Source: Lepidonotus clava (Eukaryota > Annelida > Polychaeta > Phyllodocida > Polynoidae). Taken from it: DNA of 64,000 bases. A model generated the notes under the pieces. The model ran no database searches. It was not told where the DNA came from and worked only from the letters and a program-made list of their open reading frames with translations. Positions 56,602 to 64,000 of this stretch are shown piece by piece (the first letter of the stretch is position 1; each line of letters opens with the position of its first letter). The translations under genes and the position numbers were made by a program. The DNA is taken from positions 30,187,961-30,251,960 of the forward strand of contig OW387148.1 of assembly GCA_936440205.1 (NCBI GenBank), in the 5' to 3' direction.

Positions 56602-57054
56602 TTACTTAACTTTACGCCATGGATGTGAATGTTTCGATTCCCTAGGAACAAAATATCCTAGATTTCTATTCAGAATATGAAAACTGGGTGCAAACCTATT
56701 CTGGACTCTTCTATCTGAAACAGATGTTATAATCTGGGACAACACATTCTTGAAAACCTGTCGAATGAGATAAACGTAAAGTGAATTTGAAACAATTATT
56801 TCCGTTACCAAAAGAATTGCTGATATGACGATGACAATACAAACAACTATATATATTACCAATTTGGTATCATTCAGATCAATTTCAATATAATCAATGA
56901 GATTCTGCTTGATTGAAGTTCTGTTAATAACCTTTTCTTTTTGGATCAGCGTGTTAAACGTCTGAATGTAGTATGCACTTGTTTTTATTATAAAAGTGAA
57001 ATATCGTTTTAGGGATTGGAAATCATTACTACTTGTTTCATCAAACCCGTTTGA
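56602..57054 (-). other. Unrecognised open frame with one membrane segment
   Basis: About 150 codons open on the minus strand, with no ATG near the start, so an exon or remnant rather than a full gene. Charged region, then LVIYIVVCIVIVISAILLVT (about 20 hydrophobic residues), then a basic tail and stop. It vaguely recalls the juxtamembrane part of NIT-type receptor cyclases, but no diagnostic motif is present. A good acceptor at about 57411 upstream opens another short frame. Confidence 0.25.
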
Positions 57055-58260
57055 TTAACTCAAGATCTTATTCAGTACATCTTTCGTTTTGAATTTCGAT
57101 AATTTAATCATTCGCCATGCACTCATAAATATTCCAATTAATATAATTCAACTCCAAAATCATTTGTTCACTTCTCAGTCACCTAATCTAAAAACAAGTA
57201 TGTTTTACCTTGTTTATTATAAGTGTATAGCGCAAGTTGACATTAGGGATAAATGAAAGCTGCTCAAACATATATAAGAATACAATGTATCTAAAAGGCA
57301 TGATAGAGGAGGAATTCGCAGGAGGTCATTAAGTACAAAACGTCGGCGCCTCTTCACTGAGTAAACCAGCTGTAAATCCACAGTATCCTCTATCCCCAAA
57401 AATGTCGTCTGCAACAAATATATATTCTTTATTTTTATCCCTCTCTTTGCATAGAGCTCTGTATGAATACAGACTTCCTTATAGAACAAGCACATATATC
57501 TATATATAGGTTAATCCTGCTTATTATGCCATATAAGCCTTTAGACCAACAGAATGAGTTTTTTTTTTATCATGGATAAGTTTACCGCATGCCTTTCTGC
57601 TTGGATAAGCTTTAGGAACGGCTCGATAAAAATGAACGTTTCAGATTCCCGTATTTTGATCCTTAAAATGTCCATATAAGATTGCGTCTATCCAGGATTT
57701 AGGAAACCACGTCCGATGTAGGATTCAGGGAAAGAGAAATAGCGAGATGCTTACTTCATTTCACAGAATATACCAAAGTTAGCCTATAACTAGTTAAATT
57801 GTTACTTCTTTTATGGGCTTCTTAGATTTCTTTACTACAGCGCACTATATACATGTAATGATTTAAGCAATAAATAGGGGAGTGACGGAATGGATACTCT
57901 TCACTACTTGTGCCTTCAAAATAATTCAAGCAATAATTCTTTCTAAACATGGTTAGACATTTTTTAAATAATATTCCGCTATCCTTCGATTCTCCTCTCT
58001 TTCCATTCAAAATGAAAAATGCATTATTTGATGGTATTTCCATCTTCTTATGACCATTGATAAAGCTTACATTCAACTATTGTATAGATATAAACTGTCC
58101 TATATTAGAACAACTTATATTATTCAAATCGTTCCAGAAGAACAGATTAAAGGGAGGTTTTGCAACAATGATAATCGTAACAATGATATCGTTTGTTACA
58201 CAAACGTGCCTCAAGTGATCTTAAAGTTGTCTTTGTCATGAGCATTTGGTAAAAGTAGGG

Positions 58261-58560
58261 TAAAGGCTATATTCCACTATACATTCAGTGGCACTGGTCT
58301 TCCTTCTAAGTAGGGAATGCAAGTTTACTTGCATTTAGATACCAACATGTTTGTATATGAACGCAAGTGATACATAGAAAAACTACATACTTGCGTTATA
58401 TCAACGCAAGTATGAACGCAAGCAAATTCTATTTCCACTTTGCATTCTTGTAATTGCTCGCATTTCCTTGCATTCCACTTGCCAATATGTCAATATGTCA
58501 ATAAATGCAAGTAAAATGCTTAACGCAAGTGAAATGACGCATAGGGGAATATAGCCTTAA
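58261..58560. mobile_element. MITE with TAAAGGCTATATTCC ends
   Basis: TAAAGGCTATATTCC / GGAATATAGCCTTA ends around repeated AACGCAAGT words. A diverged relative with CGCAAGT words lies at about 19270-19600. Confidence 0.6.
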
Positions 58561-58899
58561 ATCTCACACCCGTCATATGGTACCATATTTACCTTATCAT
58601 CCAAGCAAACAAAGCTTACAAGTTCCACACCCAGTTGATCTGGAGAGAATCTGTCATAACACCCTAAACACTATACTCACTATTGCCCCGCCTCTACAAG
58701 TAAGCAGAGATAATAGGAACGTTTTATCAAAAGGCAGTTTTAAAAAGAGCCCAAAGAAAGAACAGGAATAAAAAATTGAAAATTGCACCGGATTCATAGT
58801 CCTGAATAAATATTCCGATATAGGATGAACCATTGAAGTTGGACAAAACACATCATGTAGAGAAACACAGTATCTGCAACTATAGTGATTGGAATAATA

Positions 58900-60379
58900 C
58901 TACTTTTGTTATTCTACTATGCTCAAATATACAAACCCCACAAATTGTCCCAAATTCATTTTTCTTTTCCTGATATTTAGGCCTCACTGACGTTTACATT
59001 GTCCAAATACCATCTACATTCTCATATGATGCAGAAACACATGCCTTATTCATATCCTCTTGTGACCACAAAAAAAAGGGTTCTGAGAAAATTATAAAAA
59101 AAAACTAACAAAAAAAACCCCAAAAAACATGTAAATATGTCCGGTACACAGACAGTAGCTTTGATGGTCTAGACCACGACTATGAAATTGTTGGTATAAA
59201 CGCAGCTAATGCAGGGTGTTAGTGGGGGTGTACTTGACCTCAACATCCCCCTAAATCGACCATAAATAACTCCCCGAATCGCGGCCATTTAAGGCTGATC
59301 TGTACCCGGCCGGTGCCCCATCCAGTAGCCGTGACAGGCATGGGATAATACCCATGAATAGCGGCTATGGCAAGCCGAATCAGAAAAATAAAGGAATTTA
59401 TGTAATTATTTGATAAGTGGGTGACATAAAATTTCCCATTGCAGTTTGGACGTCTCAAAATACATGAACCGTGGGCCCTTGAATTTCAGAGACCTAGGGC
59501 GGGGAGATAAACCTGTGGAAAAAAAAAACAGATTAAAAGTGATCTGCTGTTATCAACTACACTGTTACACTGAAATTTACAGTTTTACAAAATCTTGGTG
59601 AGGATAAGAAACTGAACTCTAGGTTGTTCCAACTTGACTGGTTATTTTCCTAAAATGTAAAGGATATAACCGTATGATTCAGATAATTATTTAAATAGTG
59701 TTTATTTACAGCTTCACACTGATACATAGTCTTCCAGTTGTCGCACACTGTTATATTTTTGAGATAGATGAGCAATGGTATACCATAATCATATATATAT
59801 AAATCATGTCCAGTCAATTTCCATTAGGAATGGTATAATTAACAGGAGAGTCTAACGACAATATAAATGTAATTTTAAGTGCGAGCTGGAAGGTCAAATT
59901 ATCAATACTTTATGCTAGGGACCTGTCATAAAATATTTACGCATTTGCGAAATGATATTGGCATGAGTCAGAATTTCAGCCCTTTAAATATAGGCCAATA
60001 TATAATAATATATAAATATAAATCTGAGCATGACTGTGATAGGACATATCTAAAATCAGGGAACGTCCCTTTTAGATGTGTAGATGGGTCAGTAGGTTAC
60101 TAGAATACTATATTTGGTACATTCTACATTATATGCTCATAAAGTATTGCAGTAATTTGTACTAGTCACTGAGGGTCGATTTGTCATCTCCATGACCATG
60201 TCAAATAACCTCTGAACTTTGACCTCTTACCTTAGAATGACCTTGCATCGTCCAACTTTGGAGTGTGTGTGGAGAATGTTAAAATCAGTGCTTGCCTGGA
60301 TAGAAGTGTATGGAATCTCACGTTCACTGCATGTGAATACATGTTGATGAATCTTTATTTGCAGCACTCGCATAAGTAA

Positions 60380-60380
<1 letters not shown>
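58900..60380. other. Intergenic, no gene seen
   Basis: AT-rich, with A-runs near 59070-59120 and 59520. No domain, splice-framed block or element with matching ends identified. Confidence 0.5.

Positions 60381-60440
<60 letters not shown>
60381..60440. repeat. (TG)n microsatellite, about 30 units
   Basis: Uninterrupted TG dinucleotides over about 60 bp. Confidence 0.95.
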
Positions 60441-60444
<4 letters not shown>

Positions 60445-63400
60445 ACTGCTGTTTGATATGCAATACATTGTGGAACAACAACTATCATATTTCATTTTCA
60501 GAAGCAGAACTATGAAGGGGCATAACATATTTTCTTGGGCCTTCTATTGCATTATGAAGTCTTAATTTTGAAGCTTATTGATCTTTTCAATGAAATTTCA
60601 CATATTCTTCTATGCTAACCATTAAATTTCAAATTGTCACTGGCTATTGCACTCAGGGTCTTTTGGGGAAAAAACAGCCATTAAAGAATATAAGCCTTTT
60701 CATAAACTCAACTATGCAACTCATATTAATCCATTCCCTATAGCCATGTAGTTCTTGGGAGTCCCTTTCACATAGGTCCTATTCATCAACTCTCCCATTC
60801 TCTGACAAAAATGCCTTTACTCATGAAACCAAAGAAGTCTAAATATGTCCACACTCATTTGCACATCTGTAAACATAATTTTAGTGGGACCCTCCCCATT
60901 GAGGAGAGTTAAGTAGAGAGTCATAGGTCATAGATTCATTTGTCACCAGTGGCACTCAAATAGTTATATATCATATTACTGATATTGGGGCTCTTGACTT
61001 GTGCCTCAATGCCATATACGTAGAATGCAAGAGTTTACCACAACATTACACCTAAATCTACCTAGCCTCATATTTTAGCCCTAAGTAATTCAACTAATTT
61101 GATGATAGGAATGATCATTCAATAATCAGTGTTATGATTAACGTCTCATGATTAAGGGTATTCACCTATGATATTCCTATAGGGATTTCTCTCTTTTTTG
61201 CAATGATGTCAGTACAGGAATAGCCAAAACGCAAATAGAGATTCAATGACTTATCATGTGACACTAATCACAAAATGTTGATTAGTGACTAATCACTAGA
61301 ATCAATCATGGAAATATGGTCTAAAAGCTACTTGAAAGTCCTCAGAACTTAAACATAGAGCTAGGGGATGTTCCCTGATAAACAAATCCCCCCTCTGGCT
61401 ATCAAACCAAACAGTGTACAGCCTCATAACATGACATGTCCACAGTAGCTTCAAGTGCTACCACTTTTAAATCAAGCCAAAAAGGTGTGAGATAAAAAGG
61501 CCAAACATGAGTAACATTCAGCCTTCTGTCTGGACAAACAGTCCTGGTTGACAGTGGAGTGACGAGCAGGGGCCAGGACGTGAGATGTCACTGCTGGCAC
61601 AGGTTAGTCCAGGGACGCTAAAACAGGACCTGCTACCAGGGAACATAGAGAAGTGGGAATGGGCACTTTGGTCAGTGGTCTACCCAGGGGGATTGGTTGT
61701 TTGGTTATTGGTTGCTTTATGCCCTGATGCGGCATCCCACAGGGCGATTAGTTGCTCTAATTTGTCAACGACGAGCTGTAATTCGCCAACGCAACTTTGC
61801 CATCAATGAATTAACAGATAAGTTGTCCACGATTTACAGCTAGTCGTCTGCAATAATATTGGAAATGTCTGATTTTTTCAGCTAATTTGTCAATGATTAG
61901 TGTGTCCAGTCGTCCGCCAATAAGGCACCTGTGATTTTCAGCTTCATCTTTGATGACCAAGTAAAACTAATCGCCACGTGGGGATCCATTATGACTGACT
62001 GCAAGGGTCATGATGATGGTGATCAGATCTATCAGGAGGTAGAGACCTTTCCCGTACGCTTTCACCGAGGCAAGGGGTCTTTTACTCCCCATACTGCATA
62101 GATACTATATGAGAAAGACAAGCCTTTGATATAATAGTATGTCCACACTGTTAGGGATAGAAAAGTATAACTGCCAGCTACGGGATTTAAATTAACGGAC
62201 GTTCTATGTTAATTCCTACCTGTCACCTTAGACCGCTCGCCCAAACCACACCTGCCGTGGGGTGGATCCATGGTTTTGTAAAAGGGGTTGGGGTGGGACG
62301 TGCTCCATTGGCTCCCGATTTGCAAGCAGTGGGAGAATGGGATTTAAGCCTGGGTGATGCCTCTAACACATCCTTACCTTCTGTTTCCAATACCCATAGA
62401 TTAGCTGATAGAAGCTGTCAAAGTCAAAAAGGTGAATGATCCTGAATCGGTATAAAATTGCTAAGCAGATCCTTTCTGAAAGTCACAGTTCATTGCACAA
62501 GAAGTTGACGTCAAATAACTACAAAATTCCTTCCCCAGAAGTCACCAATTTATGATCGCAGTTCACTGCATTGTTTTCTCATCATCGCTGTTTCAATTGA
62601 ACACATAGCCAGAACGGGGGAGTGAACCATCTCTTTAAACTCAAGGTCTCTGATATTGCACCTTGTTTTGTATGCAGTAAAACATCCCCTATTGCACCTA
62701 TTTATTCGGTGTTGAATGGGAGGAGCCGACAAAAGGTGCAACGTGAGATATATGATTGTGTTGTGATGCTTTCAGGGTGGGCCATTTTAATGCGTATTTA
62801 CTTTTGGCACTGTGAGAGAAGTCCAATGTTGTGAGAATGGATAGAGTAAATAGGATGCATTGTGGTATTATATTCAAAAGGACATTTTATATATCGACTT
62901 TTTATATAATGTGAGAAAAGGGGTTTCCTTTGATCTATGATGCAAGAAGTGAACTTTTTTTTCCACTATACCTACATAATGACGCTGTTGTACCTATTCA
63001 TCAGTTTTCTTATGTTATTTGCAATAATTTGATATGGAAAATCTTATCATTAGTGTTCTTAATAGAAATTTGCCATTAAATTTTTGTTGTCGGAAAAAGA
63101 CATTGTGTGTTAAATCAATCAGTATCTCATCAAACATTTCCTTTTATCAAATTGATGAATGGAATTGTTTGCATTAACCGGAGGCAAAAGGCAGTATTAC
63201 AAGGTGAAGAACAAATGCTTGCCATTGCAAAACGATGGTTTTGAGGACTTCTTTTTCTAATTATTAACCACATTTATTGCAATAATGGCTCGCCATGTAT
63301 GTTACGTGGCTTGCATCGTAATTCACCATTCATTGGTTTCAATTTGGCATTTTTTCAACTCCGAATAGGAATAGTCATCTGACTCATACTGGATTAAAAA

Positions 63401-64000
63401 ACGTTTTTGTGAATGGCAGAAAACAATCAGGAAGAAAGAAAAGGTTTAGAATGTTTAGCCTTTATTCACTGACATACATCGACTCTACTTGTATCGTTTT
63501 ATTCAGAGAAAAAATTGTTATTTTATCCACCAAACTGATACATAGTATCTGCGTAGTGCAGACCACAAACAAAGGATTTCAAACAACTGAAAAGTCGTAT
63601 TAAACCTCCATTTTAATGACACCGTTCTGTTACAAGAAGTAAATGGTAAAATATGTTCCTTTTAGAAAGAAATGCTGATTACTTTCTTACACAAAATGTT
63701 AAGATTAAGTTCTCAACACATGTTCAATTCCATCCTAAATGGCGTGAAATTAAACAGGTGCGAAACGTGACATGAATTAATGTTAGAAGTGAAAAATAAC
63801 ATTTCGCCACTTTGAAAGGGGAAATGACTTTGAGAACTGAAATCCAAATCCGATAAAGGGCAAGGGACCGAGCTCCGCTACGACTTTTTTGTATGATTGG
63901 TAGAAAGTAAATCACGAGCTTGTCATATTTGTGAAGGATCTCATTTCAATTATCCCAGTGAAGCTGAGTTTTAATATTTTTGATGCACCTGCAGATTGAA
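60441..64000. other. Intergenic, no convincing gene
   Basis: Short open frames only. A block near 61540-61602 (ending CACTGCTGGCACAG|GTTAGTC) and a GC-richer stretch at 62210-62340 look mildly exon-like, but neither has a recognisable product or partner exon. Confidence 0.5.

Noticed and set aside
60227-60565. Frames of alternating Thr-His or Val-Cys
   Set aside because: They read through the (TG)n microsatellite.

Overview
This is animal genomic DNA, probably from a marine invertebrate. Long genes are cut into many small exons with GT-AG introns. Secreted modules typical of metazoan genes (WSC, EGF, CCP/sushi, trefoil) are present, and the introns are full of short inverted-repeat elements and a tailed SINE. 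I cannot name the species. I see no operon-like layout, rRNA, tRNA or CRISPR array.

Three secreted-protein genes can be read exon by exon. Gene C (minus strand, 8287 down to at least 1695) has a signal peptide followed by cysteine-rich, EGF, CCP and trefoil exons; its 3' end is unresolved. Gene A (minus, 25251 to 9895) has 20 exons and 1007 codons. Gene B (plus, 26870 to 49529) has 22 exons and 987 codons. All splice phases of A and B close perfectly. A and B are paralogues sharing a 1.6 kb head-to-head promoter region. Each has a signal peptide, two WSC (putative glycan-binding) domains, about 500 residues of mostly helical sequence with one glycine-rich hydrophobic stretch, and a conserved C-terminal domain with a PFTxW...DIDxSxVT signature. 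I do not recognise the region after the WSC domains as a named family. A lectin-headed, helical, possibly membrane-inserting secreted effector is an inference. All three genes start with a 40-nt signal exon followed by a 36- to 42-nt exon, so they probably share an ancestral 5' module.

Two aspects of A and B stand out. First, intron positions agree through the WSC half but almost none agree in the helical half. Second, single exons have been copied repeatedly inside introns. Gene B has five partial copies of the hydrophobic-segment exon directly before the true one, and eleven partial copies of its last exon, with splice acceptors, spread over about 4 kb before the true last exon. The 3' end of the last exon plus its 3'UTR is also duplicated. 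Gene A carries two decayed exon copies.

Region by region: 1-1.69 kb is non-coding, with a possible LTR remnant and a CCAAT/E-box-rich patch; 1.7-8.3 kb is gene C; 8.3-9.85 kb is intergenic; 9.9-25.25 kb is gene A; 25.25-26.87 kb is the shared promoter region; 26.87-49.53 kb is gene B; 49.83-64 kb has no convincing gene, only two weak candidate exons, microsatellites and MITE-like elements.
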